From positions 135,864,242 to 135,928,241 of the forward strand of contig NC_133123.1 of assembly GCF_033568475.1 (NCBI RefSeq): a stretch of DNA of 64,000 nucleotides, read 5' to 3'. The position numbers were made by a program, and so were the translations under genes. The notes beneath the pieces were generated by a model. It was not told where the DNA came from. It did not search any database and saw only the letters and a list, made by a program, of their open reading frames with translations. This DNA is from Henckelia pumila. Lineage: Eukaryota > Streptophyta > Magnoliopsida > Lamiales > Gesneriaceae. How positions within the stretch are numbered: the stretch's first letter is position 1; every line of letters begins with the position of its first letter. Below, piece by piece: positions 12,297 through 23,814 of the stretch.

Positions 12297-14953
12297 ATGG
12301 CTGAGAGTCCTGGTGGATTTGCCGGTGGAGGTGGCAGCCACGATAGCGGCGGTGGGGATCACAGTCCGCAGTCTAGCGTGAAAGAGCAGGATCGCTTCCT
12401 TCCAATTGCAAATATTGGCCGTATCATGAAGAAAGCGTTGCCGGCGAATGGGAAGATAGCGAAGGATGCCAAGGACACGGTTCAGGAATGCGTCTCTGAG
12501 TTCATCAGCTTCGTCACAAGCGAGTACGTTCATTGCGTTGTTTTCGTATCTTGTATTTTTACTCAACGTGAAATTCTTGTGTTTCTATTGTAGAAGGAAT
12601 TTGTCTGAGCTTATCACTCTTTTTTCTGTCTGTGAATGCCTGTGGCAGTATATTCGTCCTGATATATGTTAGGCGAATGCATCCAATTGTTGTAGCGAAT
12701 GTTTCTTATTTTTTATGCTATTTCCATCTTGGTTATTGGGAAAGAAGTTTATGTCCTATTTGTGAGGATGGATGCTGGTATTTGTACCTTGTTGTAATGT
12801 TTTGTGTTGTGTGGTATGGATCATTTGAGTGAAAGAATGATTGGTGGTGTGATTTTGTTGTTCTATGGATTATTTATGCTTTCAAACTAATTAAAAGTTT
12901 TTATTTTTAAAAATTGGTAATAACTGAGTCAGTTTTATCTTTGATTAGATAACAATTATTTGGTTCGTGTGGTTAGCGAAACATTTTCTGTATTTATGTA
13001 TTTATTTGGAATCAACTTTAACTGTTGCATTGATTCTTTTTTTCTGGAAGTCAGTGTCTCACTATTGATTGTCATTTGCACATGTTCTTTGACCTCAATT
13101 ACTTCCCTTGTTTGTTTGATGCACGCGACTCTTAAATTGCGTCCTCTGAGTTACATGATCTTTTGTTGTTAGTTCAAAAAAGACAGACCTGCCTAGAAAT
13201 ATAAAGTAAAGAACATCCTTTTGTTGTTGGTTCCAATGCCTAATTATTGATGTTATTAGCATGTTGGTAAAGTTATTTAATCCTTTCATCGATCTACTAG
13301 TGCCGACCTGCGAAAATATGGCGGGGAACAAATTCCCATGTATCTTCTAAATTTTCATAGTTTTACCCTGGATTAGAAATGGAAATTTGGCTTCCCCACC
13401 TCCAAGTAAAGTGCATGCATGATGCATATTCAATTTTCCCACACGGCCCTTGAATGAGTTAGTGCACCTTAGTAAGCTGGCCTAAGGCCCATTGGTTCTA
13501 GAATGAAACAGTACTGAAAACGGGAGTTCACTCGACTATTTAAGAGGACATGTGAATAGAATTGTCCTTCTTAAAAGCTGAAAAGGGTAGTTTACTCGAC
13601 TATTTAAGAGGACACATGAATAAATTGCTCTTCTCATCCATACTTACAGCCATAATCATGTTCAAATCACCATTCAGTTGAGTAGTTGTTATACTTTTCA
13701 ATGACATTTTCAGTTCAATTTTATATTTATACTTGCTCAGGAGAGTAGGTGGTGACACCTGAACAAGAAAGTAGCATCCAGGGTAATCTCTCAGCAGGAA
13801 TAGCAATTCGAACGCATCTACACAAATTTTCATTTGGTTAAAAATACCTTAGCTTTGAATACATCATGTATTTTCATCCTGCTCTTGGATATTTGATTGG
13901 TTACTTTTTGTTTAGCCTAAATCTGTTTGTTGTATTCATTTGATGCCGTACCTTATTTGTGTCATCTCAAAAGTAGATTTTATTTGCCTTTTGGGTGTTA
14001 AACTAAAATGTTATGCGATGCGATGTGAATAACTGAATATGCATGCATGTTTCTTTATCGAATGCAGTACATGGTTGTGTTATTAAATTCTTTAGTTTTA
14101 TGAATATGGTTTTTACTTTACCTCGTGTTTGTTGAATAGAGCTAGTGACAAGTGCCAAAAAGAGAAAAGAAAGACAATAAATGGGGATGATTTGTTGTGG
14201 GCAATGGCAACATTAGGTTTTGAGGAATATATTAACCCGCTGAAGGCGTATTTGGCTAGGTACCGAGAGGTACTATCTTGTTTCCTGTAGTTATCTGGTA
14301 ACCTTTTTCCCCCTAAAAAGTGTTTTGGGAAGTTATTACCTTCCTACTAAGTTCATGGTCAGGATACGGCAAATTTAAGAAGACGGTTGTAGGTTGTTTC
14401 TTCATTTTCTGCATTCATGTCTTTTAAAATTTTCTTGGCTTTTTTCACCTGAATTTAAAGTTGATTACTGAGAATCTGATTCGCTTAACCTTTTGTCTCG
14501 GTGCATTTGGTGGAATGACTTCTATATTTCAGTTAGAGGTATGCAAGCCAGCTTTTTCTTCTACTTTTCTCGAGTTCCTTTAGTTGCTCTATAGTGATAA
14601 TTTGTTGACAATTGTCAGGGTGATGCTAAGGGATCCGCTAGAGTTGGAGATGGACCTTCTAGGAAAGAAATCGGAGCTCAGCAGCCTCCCGAGTCACAGG
14701 TTAGCTCATTTCTTTCTTCATGCTTTGTTAGCTTTCTAAATGTCAGCAACGACGGAGAGAGGGGTGGTCGACAGGTGCAATCACCTATCCTAACTTTTCA
14801 ATTTTTCATATAATCAAATCTCTTTAGGCTTTTGTTTCAATGGCTTGGAGATTGAAACGTATTTCTTGTTACTGTGTTAATTTTTGGCAGTTCGTTCATC
14901 AAGCTACTTTTCCACAAGGCTTCAGCTACTCAAGTTCCCAGGTCAAATTTTGA
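12297..14953 (+). CDS. NF-YB: NF-YB (HAP3/CBF-A) transcription factor subunit, non-LEC1 type, five coding exons
   Basis: Exons: 12297-12523, 14140-14269, 14533-14538 (6 nt), 14619-14699, 14891-14953. All junctions are GT-AG and the frame stays open for 168 residues. NF-YB pairs with NF-YC by histone folds, and the dimer recruits NF-YA to bind CCAAT boxes in nuclear promoters. Residues 1-27 are Gly/Ser-rich. The histone-fold domain spans about 28-120, with [56 protein letters not shown] and [14 protein letters not shown] all present. The 47-residue tail is Gln/Ser-rich. The microexon supplies Leu120-Glu121 in RYRE-LE-GDAKG, the expected family wording. I chose the ATG at 12297 because it begins MAESP as in relatives. 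The extreme C-terminus is uncertain: exon 5 may read through to TGA at 14951, or splice at the GT after TCCCAG to a further exon I cannot identify. Confidence 0.9.
13512..13639. repeat. 64-bp tandem duplication in NF-YB intron 1
   Basis: Two neighbouring units share CTGAAAA, TACTCGACTATTTAAGAGG-like wording and GAATA, offset by 64 bp (13514 and 13578). It lies in the 1.6-kb first intron, which otherwise shows nothing but AT-rich sequence. Confidence 0.75.
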
Positions 14954-15498
14954 GTAGGGCCTCATCAGCTACTCAAACGCCAATTTCTGATTTAACTATT
15001 TGATTTATGTTGTGATATTTCAACATTTACATCTCAAACAAATACACCATGCTTTCTTCGTCTGCAACAGTCGTGCTTTGTAAATTCTACACTTTTATGT
15101 TACCTTTTGCTCTTCGTTTGGATCTCTTATAAGTTATATCTATGGAGAAGAAGGCTATTTTTTTTTTTAAAAAAAATGGAGTTCTCGAACAAATGCACAC
15201 TTGTTTTAGTACGGAAAGTGCCAATTTTATTCTTTCACTATTATTTTTGATATGTTTAATATGTTGAGATTATTAAAATTTCAACAATATATCGAAGTAA
15301 AGAAATGTGAGTTCTATATTTTTATAATCAAATCCAACTAAACTTTTGCATTTCATTTAACTATGTCACCCATTCTAAGGCGTTCAAATTAATCATTTAT
15401 TTTCATGAGTAATTATTTAGACACCGTGTATTGTCATTCGTTAAATTTTTTCCCCTCAAAATGATAGTCAAATATCATGCACAATGTAGACTAACGAT

Positions 15499-16577
15499 CA
15501 AGGCTATCTTCAACCCATATTCTCTAAATTTTATCATCTATTCTTTAAAATAGAGATACGTGATCTCTATTTTCAAAAAACTTTTCCAACTCATATCCTC
15601 TAAATATTACCAAATACTCTATTTTTTATTTTTTTTCTTTTAAAACATATATATATGTAATAAAATAATTACATAATATATTTTTCAACTGTATTAATTT
15701 GATATGATTAAAATAAAAATCGTGTAATATATTAATAATTATGTATTATAATGTTAAACATATTAAAAATGAAAATTTACACGACTCGTTTTTTTTAATA
15801 ACCTTGTTCATTATTTCCATTTAATGTTATTTAATAATAATAAAATTACAATTAATTTATTAAAAAATTAAAATAAATAAAATAAATTTTAAATAAACTA
15901 AAAAAAATGAAACACTGAAATTAATTTTAAAAAAATTAAAAATAAAATGGATCAAATTAAAAATGGGAGCACACTCAAATTAATAAAAATTGGACCAATT
16001 AACCCACTAATATTTAATATAAAAACTGAAAATAATATAAAATAATTTGAAACATGAACAAAAAATAAATTAATCATTAAAAATGTCTAAATAATAATGT
16101 TGGAGGATGACATTTTCGTAAATATGTCATCCACCAAAACCATACTCCATTTGGACAGTGATCCTCCAAATATGGAGGATCACTGTAGCATCATCCAAAA
16201 TGAGTGATTCTATGCTACACCGGATGAGATACACTCTTTTTGTGTTTTTTTATTAAGATGTTCGCGCGAACATCTTGCTAAAAAACATAAAAGGAGTGTA
16301 TCTCACCCGGTGTAGCATAGAATATGTTCGCGCGAACATCTTGCTAAAAAAAATCATGTGGACCCCGCCTGTACTTTTTTTGTCATTTAGCATGATATTT
16401 TTTGTTATTTAGGGAGATGTTCGCGCGAACATCTCAAAAAAATTAAGGAGTGTTTTATTTGGTGTAGCATAGAATCACCCCTCCACAATGAAGGATGCAA
16501 ATAGAATACGGTTGGAGGCCAAACCATCCTTTATTTTGGATAAATCCTCCAAAACGGAGATGGTTGGAGATGGCCCT
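15499..16577. mobile_element. Candidate non-autonomous DNA transposon with degenerate terminal inverted repeats
   Basis: The left end AAGGCTATCTTCAACC and the reverse complement of the right end AGGGCCATCTCCAACC match at about 13 of 16 positions. The interior is very AT-rich, lacks coding, and has further inverted pieces (TCCTCCAAATATGGAGGA). Termini of this wording are common on plant MITEs. No clear target duplication was found and the edges are approximate. A smaller MITE (16204-16478) is nested inside. Confidence 0.4.
16204..16478. mobile_element. 275-bp MITE with perfect 18-bp TIRs and palindromic core repeats
   Basis: Begins GTGATTCTATGCTACACC and ends with its exact reverse complement. 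Inside, a perfect palindrome with core GATGTTCGCGCGAACATC occurs at 16255-16276 and, with small edge changes, at 16324-16339 and 16414-16435. The left 120 bp is itself a near-complete inverted repeat around the first palindrome (CACCGGATGAGATACACTC against GAGTGTATCTCACCCGGTG). No transposase. Superfamily not assigned because no target duplication is evident. Confidence 0.75.
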
Positions 16578-17057
16578 AAGAGGCCCATTTGGTATTACAA
16601 CAAAAACCAAAGAGAAAAGTAAAATACTCAAAATCAATAATAATCTAACGGTGATATTTATCGATATTTATAGGCTCGAGTTCGTTAATTTTTCAAAAAA
16701 TCCCACGTCTATTACTAAATATTCGATTTTAAAAATACCCCCTAAAAATTAAAATCACTAAAAATAGCATGAAATTTCTCGTGAACCAATCATCCCTAAA
16801 GTCCCAAATTGCCAAGTTCAAATCATGCGAGCGTGCCACGTTTTCTATTTATGAATTTATGTATTAAAATGTTGAGATCCGAGTCAAAAGGACACGTTAT
16901 GTGCTACGTGTTAATATTTTGACGCTTTAAATGCTCAAGAGCCTACACCTACTACAAATTGCATCTAAATTGTTTTTATCATCATATTGTTGAGCCCTCT
17001 CTTTTCCAAGATTTGCACGTATATATTTTCCAACCAAAAGTTGAAGTTGATTCAGTG

Positions 17058-17385
17058 ATGGGTTCCGAAACCTTTCTTGAAGTAATTTTGGCAATTCTCT
17101 TACCACCTGTTGGAGTTTTCCTCAGATACGGATGCGGAGTAATCCTTCTTTCTTTCTTTTATTTCTCTTTTTTCTTTCAATTATTTCCTCCAGGTGCTTG
17201 AATTATGCACTACATTATATTGTTTGCATAATATATAGTATGCACATTAATTTATGTATGGAGTTTCTGATAATTTTTATTGTGTTACTTGGAATTATCA
17301 GGTGGAATTTTGGATCGATTTGTTGCTGACGCTACTGGGATACATACCGGGGATCATCTACGCAATTTACGTATTAGTTGGATGA
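17058..17385 (+). CDS. RCI2: RCI2/LTI6 (PMP3 family) small hydrophobic membrane protein, two exons
   Basis: Exons 17058-17138 and 17302-17385, joined at GGA|GT...AG|GTG, give 54 residues, the usual length for the family. The protein has two membrane segments: residues 5-23 with ILLPPVGVFLRYGCG, the family signature, and residues 29-52 with LLTLLGYIPGIIYAIYVL. The C-terminus is short, without the charged tail found in longer paralogues. PMP3/RCI2 proteins sit in the plasma membrane and affect membrane potential and sodium/potassium balance under cold, salt and drought; that role is family knowledge. The intron position after the GCG of the signature agrees with a typical two-exon plant RCI2 gene. 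Confidence 0.95.
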
Positions 17386-19311
17386 CTGATTAATGTTGTT
17401 CTGGGGTGTATGTAATATTGGCAGGCATTTGATATTTAAGCCATGTTTATATTACGGAGTTTCGAGGAATGATTAATTAATTATGTGAAATTGCTTAGTG
17501 AGCTTACATTTTATTTATATATCTGTTTGCGCATGTGAGTTGCGTGGTCTCTTTTATAAAAGAGATCGACAATTATGACCTTGAAATTGTTACTGATAAT
17601 ATGATTTATGAGGTAGAATTCAACTTATCATACTGTGTATGTTCTTAAATATATCATAAATTACGTTGTGTAGACATATGAACTATTGGACTCATGATTT
17701 GATAATTATTCTTAGTGTAGGATACTCTAAACTCGTAATGATTTATGTCTCAAAATTTTGTGGATTTTTTTGTAAAATTTTGTCAAAAAAAAATTTCCTT
17801 AAAAAAAGATGATAAATGCTTCTGAAACTCTCTCAAATAGTACTCGAGTGAGTGTAGTTCCTTTCAAGTCTTGATTTCTTCCTTGGATGTTAGAATTTTG
17901 TCAATGTACAGTATATTGTATATTCTAGCCAACTTGGATGCATGCATGGAATTTTTTTTTTTGGGAAAATTCTATATTTTAGAATTATATTCTCCATTTT
18001 GTCAGAAAAGGAATCGTGTGTTCGAACTACGGTGGTCTTAATTATGACATAATAAGTTAATAACCTCCTTTTTTTTAATTTTGACATAAGAAACTTATAA
18101 TTTGTCAACTAATTATATACGAATGATCAAAGCGTTCTCCGATTTTGTTCTTCTTATAATACCTGTAATACTAACCAAAAATAAATCTCGGCACTCGGAC
18201 TTTAATTATGGTTCAATGTGAAAATTACTAAACTGTCATGTGAAAGAGTGTCAAATGTATGCTATTTATTGTACAATATACTATAATACAAAGAATGGCT
18301 ACTTTTTTTGATAAATAAGTTTATAATTTTCTTTATATATTGAAATTTGAAAATATATTTATATGAAATTTTACTAAGGCATGATAAATTGGGAGGTTGA
18401 CGTTATGAATAAATACTGATAATGATAATGATAATAATTAGATATATATTTGGGGTAATATATTGTACATGAGATATATTAAATTAAACCCAAAATATAA
18501 TTGTAAAAGCAACCCATCTCATTTGGGTTGATAAGACCCATTAGACCGGTAAAGAGGTACATTTAGCATTTCTTCTCCACTCCCAGTAGAGAAGGTAAAT
18601 CATCTCCAAGGGCGGAGGTACGTTTTTGAGCTTCAGTTTTGTAGTTGGGCAGGTCAAATTCTTCTCGAAAACCAACGATTTCATTTCTCTGTTTCAGTTC
18701 TTCGTCGTTTAATTGTTTTTTCCATTTAAGTTTCTATTTGTTGCAGACTTCGCACTGCATTGATTGTATGTTGTTGATACGACGTGGTGTTAGGAAAAAA
18801 AATTGCATTGTGATATATACAATAATCATAGTTTTTTGTCAAAAACTTTCTAATTTTACAGAGTTCCATAGAAAAATTATTGAACATCTCGTTAACAAGA
18901 ATCGCGCTGCCATTGATCATCTCTCTCGACCCCCCAAGTTGAAACATGCATGATATGTTATTTCATTAATAAACAGTTTATTGATTTTCGGAGAATTGGT
19001 GTTTATTAATGTTTTGGAGCTAGTTAGAAACGTGTGAGATTCTTTCATTAAATTTCATACTTCTCAATGAAGATACAATGCACCTAAATTTGTTTTGCTC
19101 TTGCCGTTAATTTTGTCCGCTTGAACCAAGATCAATTTAAGTGGAATGTTAACTCAAATAAGAAAAAAAAAATCAATTCAAAATTCATTTGAGTTAATGC
19201 GAGTATCAGCCCCTATATGAATCGAGTCAACTCAGCAAATTAGAATCTTGGCATCCGTCTTGATTTGTTCCTAGCTACTAGCATGACACTTTGTTAATAT
19301 GTTTTTAAAGG
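17386..19311 (+). other. Intergenic stretch with a possible 5'-UTR exon for the CHCH gene
   Basis: 17386-18540 is AT-rich and shows only RCI2 3' flank and no gene. A possible non-coding first exon for the next gene ends at GGCGGAG|GTACGT (about 18617), with an intron to TTTTTAAAG|GATGCC just before the ATG at 19312. The 18645-18953 open frame lies within that intron and has no family features. Confidence 0.4.
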
Positions 19312-19804
19312 ATGCCTAGCAAGGATGCTGGAAGATATCCGAAACGTGATTTGTCTCCTTGGATCGCAGCTATGAATCACATCAGAGCACGATGCCGTAG
19401 CGACCTTGTAGCTTTCGAGAAGTGCAAGGAGGAAAATCCTGACCCTGAGAAATGCCTCGACAGAGAACACCAAGCCATGCAATGCCTGCTTTATCTGTAA
19501 GTTATTTGTTAATTAATACTAATATATACAGGTAAGCACTTCTCAGCTTTTCCTTGGTAAAATTGTGACAATAATATCTTATCAATCCAATTTAATTCAT
19601 CGATTGTTAGATGATTCATAAGTGGTTTGTGAACACGATTAAACTTCGACTAAACCCAAAGTTCTTCCTTGCAGAATGATGGATATTCAACTGAGATGCA
19701 CTAGTGAGTTCAATTCTTATGCTGACTGCTTGCATTACCGCGGAAACGAGCTTCAATTTTGTCGCAAAGAGCAAGAAAAGTTCGAGAAAGTTTGCCCCTC
19801 GTGA
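19312..19804 (+). CDS. NDUFA8/PGIV-like CHCH protein with four Cys-pair motifs, two exons
   Basis: Exons 19312-19496 and 19675-19804 (donor CT|GTAAGT, acceptor TTGCAG|AA) encode 104 residues. Eight cysteines form four pairs: C28-C38, C48-C58 and C70-C80 are CX9C; C91-C102 is CX10C. This spacing, with NPDPEKCLD and FCRKEQEKFEKVCP, matches the complex I accessory subunit NDUFA8 (PGIV), a protein of the mitochondrial intermembrane side whose cysteine pairs are oxidised by the MIA40 route. The N-terminus (MPSKDAGRYPKRDLSPW) differs from the usual plant NDUFA8 start as I remember it, and 104 residues is slightly short, so this may be a diverged paralogue or have an unrecognised upstream coding exon. 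Another twin-CX9C family is the main alternative. Confidence 0.78.
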
Positions 19805-20238
19805 TGGGATAAGTTGTACTTGTACCTCTCGTTTTCATGAACATAACAAATAAACTAGACAACAACACATGCAACTAATCAAGTTCTTAGCTGTGTCTTT
19901 TAATTTGGTTGTAATGTGCTATTGTTCCTATTTAGCTAACAAATATGAGTTGATTCTCGTTGATCGGGCAACTAAATTGCTACGATATACATTGGTGCTT
20001 TTTAGCTGATTCTTGCTCAGTGGGTATAATATTATTTCAGATGTGCAATGTCGATATTGTTGATTTGCTCTAAATCTTTCTAGTTTTTTTCGACTAATAA
20101 TTTAAGAAATTTTAAGGAATAAACATTTCAATGGGTCGGATTTGAATTCGGCCCCGGAAATGTTCAAAATAAAAAGGAGTAGCCTGAGCTGGGGACGATT
20201 GCTTCTATGATGGGGTTTGAAACTTTGGTCCAACAAGA
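19805..20238. other. Intergenic, CHCH gene 3' flank and PPR promoter
   Basis: AT-rich. No coding frame, repeat or RNA gene seen. The PPR gene's leader probably occupies the end, but no TATA box can be singled out. Confidence 0.5.
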
Positions 20239-22182
20239 ATGGTGAAACACAGCATACATGAACCACTCAATTATATACCATTTCTACGAAAGTTCAGCAG
20301 ATCCCTTTTTCCAATCTCCTCCGACATCAAGTTCTCCACATTAGCCCTGTTTGAGTCTAAGGAAAAGAACAATTATCTCCACCGATTTTCTGGTGTTATC
20401 CGCAATGAGACTCTCCCAGTTCTGGACCTCACTGATCGTGATGCTTCTTTGTTGGACGTTAGATTGTATATTCATCTCCTCAAGAAATTTACGGATTTGG
20501 GAAAGCTCAGAGAAGGGAAAATGGTTCACAAGCAAGTCGTTAACACAGAATATAAGAGTTTCACTGTTTTGCAGAACACGATCGTCAACATGTATGCGAA
20601 ATGCGGTGATATGCCGATGGCGCGAAAAGCGTTCGATGAAATGCTCGAACGGGACTTGGTGTCTTACACCGTGTTGATCTCCGGGTATTCGCAAAATTGT
20701 GAGCCAAAGGAGGCGTTGCGGTTGTTTCTGATGATGATACAGACTGGAATAAAGCCGAATGAGTTTACATTTGGAAGTTCTCTGAAGGCTGCTGGAGGTT
20801 CACAGAGTGATGGAATTGGGAGAGGTATTCATACGGCTTGCATCAAGTGTGGACTGGGGGATGATGTTTATGTTGGGAGCGCGTTGGTTGATATGTATAC
20901 CCGGTGTGGAAGGATGGGGGAGGCGAAAGTCGTGTTCGATGGGTTGAAGAGTAGGAATGAGGTGTCCTGGAATGCTTTGATCGCAGCATATGCAAGGAAA
21001 GGTGAGGGACATAATGCTGTGAAGATATTCTTGTATATGAAACGGCAAGGGTTTGAACCAACCCATTTCACGTGCGCTAGTGTTTTTTCAGCTTGTGCGA
21101 GTACTGGAGCTTTAGAACAGGGAAAATGGGTGCATGCCGAAATGGTGAAGTTGGGACAGAAGCTTGTTGCTTTTGTTGGTAATACTCTTATTGATATGTA
21201 TGGTAAAGCAGGAAGCATTGACGATGCAAAGAAGGTGTTTGATCGACTACTAAAGAAGGACGTAGTTTCTTGGAACTCGATGCTTACTGCTTATGCACAG
21301 CATGGGCTTGGGAAGGAAACTATAGATCTTTTTGAAGAAATGCGCATGACGAGGTTTCATCCAAATGAAGTTACTTTCCTTTGTGTGCTTAATGCTTGCA
21401 GCCACTCTGGGCTTTTGGACCAAGGATTGTGTTATTTTGAATTGATGAAGATGTATAAGGTAGAGCCAGATGTTACTCATTATGTGGCAACTCTTGATTT
21501 AATGGGTCGAGCAGGTCAACTTGATCGTGCAGTGAGGTTCATAAGAGAAATGAAGATTGAACCTACTGCAGCTGTTTGGAAAGCATTGCTTGGAGCCTGT
21601 AGAATGCACAAGAACATGGAGTTAGGGGTGTATGCGGCCGAGAATGCTATTAAACTTGATCCCCAAGATTCTGGTCCACCCATGTTGTTGGCTAACATAT
21701 ATGCTTCTGCTGGTAGATTGAGTGATGCTGCGAGAGTGAGAAAGATGATGAACGACAGAGGAGTGAAGAAGGACCCTGCTTGTAGTTGGGTGGAGATTGA
21801 GAATGTTGTCCATTTGTTTGTTGTCGATGATGATACCCACCCTCAAAGAGATGATATTCGTTTAATGTGGGAGAAGATCACTAATGAAATCAAGAAAATT
21901 GGATATGTCCCGGATATTGACCATGTATTTTGGTTTGTAGACCAGCAAGAGCGAGAAAAGAGGTTGCAATATCACAGTGAGAAGCTTGCTCTGGCGTTTG
22001 CTCTTCTAAACACTGCACCTGGATCCCCTATCAGGATAAAGAAGAACATTCGAGTCTGCGGTGATTGTCACACTGCATTCAAGTTTGTATCTAAGGTGGT
22101 ACACAGAGAAATCATCTTGAGAGACACGAACAGGTTCCATCATTTTAACGATGGTTCCTGCTCTTGCCGAGATTACTGGTAG
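20239..22182 (+). CDS. DYW-class pentatricopeptide repeat protein, likely organellar RNA-editing factor (At3g24000-like)
   Basis: A single intact exon of 647 codons, as usual for plant PLS-type PPR genes. The N-terminal 30 residues are rich in Arg/Ser/Phe and low in acidic residues (FLRKFSRSLFPISS), fitting a mitochondrial presequence. Repeats run from about residue 75 to 480, with recurring YAKCGDMPMARKAFDEM, LVSYTVLISGYSQN and MYGKAGSIDDAKKVFD. E and E+ motifs follow (WKALLGACRMHKN, about 447-460). The C-terminal DYW cytidine-deaminase domain has H579-S-E581 (HSEKLALAF), C607-x-x-C610 (CGDCH) and the terminal CSCRDYW. The catalytic zinc-binding set is complete, so it should edit C to U. Overall wording resembles Arabidopsis At3g24000, but orthology needs a tree. 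Open frames on the other strand here are shadows. Confidence 0.95.
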   Translation: MVKHSIHEPLNYIPFLRKFSRSLFPISSDIKFSTLALFESKEKNNYLHRFSGVIRNETLPVLDLTDRDASLLDVRLYIHLLKKFTDLGKLREGKMVHKQVVNTEYKSFTVLQNTIVNMYAKCGDMPMARKAFDEMLERDLVSYTVLISGYSQNCEPKEALRLFLMMIQTGIKPNEFTFGSSLKAAGGSQSDGIGRGIHTACIKCGLGDDVYVGSALVDMYTRCGRMGEAKVVFDGLKSRNEVSWNALIAAYARKGEGHNAVKIFLYMKRQGFEPTHFTCASVFSACASTGALEQGKWVHAEMVKLGQKLVAFVGNTLIDMYGKAGSIDDAKKVFDRLLKKDVVSWNSMLTAYAQHGLGKETIDLFEEMRMTRFHPNEVTFLCVLNACSHSGLLDQGLCYFELMKMYKVEPDVTHYVATLDLMGRAGQLDRAVRFIREMKIEPTAAVWKALLGACRMHKNMELGVYAAENAIKLDPQDSGPPMLLANIYASAGRLSDAARVRKMMNDRGVKKDPACSWVEIENVVHLFVVDDDTHPQRDDIRLMWEKITNEIKKIGYVPDIDHVFWFVDQQEREKRLQYHSEKLALAFALLNTAPGSPIRIKKNIRVCGDCHTAFKFVSKVVHREIILRDTNRFHHFNDGSCSCRDYW

Positions 22183-23789
22183 TGGTAGAGTTGAAGCCCA
22201 TTATTTTTGGGACTTATTGATGAAGGTACAGAGTATCTCAAGATATGACAACGTGTTTGATAACTTGGTGACATTGTTTATCTCCAAGTAATGCCATGTG
22301 AAAATGCTGTCTTCCATGTAAGTTTGCATCTATTGAGCCTTATTCATGTATTTCTCCTCTCGTTGCACTTATCTGCTTTGATAGCAGCTGTGGAGCACGT
22401 TGGAACAACGTGCTGAAGCAAGAGAGCTCTCTTGAAGTGCAAGAAGGATGATCCAAACCCTGCGAGTCAAATTCAGTAAATTAATCCAAAAATTATGTCT
22501 CCATAATCAGAAATGCCTTGTCAATAGGATGCCAAGCTACTCAATACCTGCTTCATCTTTAAAGTTGCTTATTGGCTGGTATATGCAATGGAAGGTTTAT
22601 AAAACTTAACATGCCTTCGTGTATGGGTTTGGGGCAGTGACGGAGGTAGAATAAATTGAACGGCATTTGCTTGAGCCACTGGACTTTTTGCCTGTAAATT
22701 TTAACTTGTTTAATACGTAGATATGATTTGATCTACAAGGCGTGGTGATGGATCAGAAATTTGCTTGCTTGCACGACTAATTTAATATTATTGGTTTGTT
22801 CGTTTCACAATCGTGCGACCATTTTGTCAACTAATTTTTTGGTAAAAAGTAGAAACTTTTATTAACAAGAGATAGGATACATACATAGATGAAAAATGAA
22901 AAGAAAACCAAAGGTGCATAAATTTATTTTCTATTTTTCATGGAAACACTCAAAGCATGATTTAATTTTAATCTTCATTTTTCACAATATAATGATAATT
23001 ATAATCTGTACCAGATGTATAAGACTTTGATTTCATGTAGTAGTATGTAAAATAAACATGCAACTAGGATGGCAACATTCAGCCAAATAACAAATTTGAA
23101 CCTAAAAAAAAAAAAAAATTAATTTACAAATTAGATTAGATTTTATTTTTATTTTTATTTTTATTGAAATATTACAAACTTGATCTCGAGTCCAATTTAA
23201 AAGATCCAAAGCTGATGACGCATGCGAGGGGAAAATGGGGGCATTTAAATATATAGGCTCGGTCTTGTTTTTTTTTAAGTCAAAGGGACTCGCGTGTTTT
23301 TTTTTAAGTCAAAGGGACTCATTTAATGTACTGTCTTAGTTGGCCCTTAAATATACGTCTTAATTTCTTAAGTGGTGTCAGCTCAGATTAGTTAATGGTT
23401 AGGTAATCCTTTATTTCGACCATATACTCGTGGGGCCTGTTTTTTTTTTGTTTTTTTGTGCGTATTCCCCTGCTGTGCAAATGCAGCTCCTTTTCTACCG
23501 GGACCCCCCTTTCTCCGACCAAAATATTCTCAGAAACTTCCTTCCAAACGGACCACTCTGCTTTAAAGTCCCACACTTGTACCAAACAAACTCTTTCCCT
23601 TGTTTTGTCCCTCCTATTTTCCAAGAGGGAACAAAAAGTAAGCAATATCATTAATGCTCCAAATCTGCCCCCTTTTTTTTATTTCTGTTATGTTAAATGA
23701 CATTTATCTTTTACTTTTCCGTGTATATGTTTTACAATGATGTCTTTAATGCTAATTGTTTAATAAATATTTGTATCGACTCTAGTAGT
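22183..23789. other. Intergenic AT-rich DNA
   Basis: PPR 3' flank, then sequence without a supported gene. A local duplication of about 35 bp (T-run plus TAAGTCAAAGGGACTC) occurs at about 23270-23325. The 23430-23660 block is more GC-balanced and has CCAAACGGACCACTCTGC-like wording seen on plant DNA-transposon ends, but I could not define an element. Confidence 0.4.
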
Positions 23790-23814
23790 AACTATATTGT
23801 TGTTGGATCGAGGA

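Noticed and set aside
18645-18953. 102-codon frame upstream of the CHCH gene
   Set aside because: Lies within the presumed 5'-UTR intron, low-complexity Ser/Phe content, no family features.
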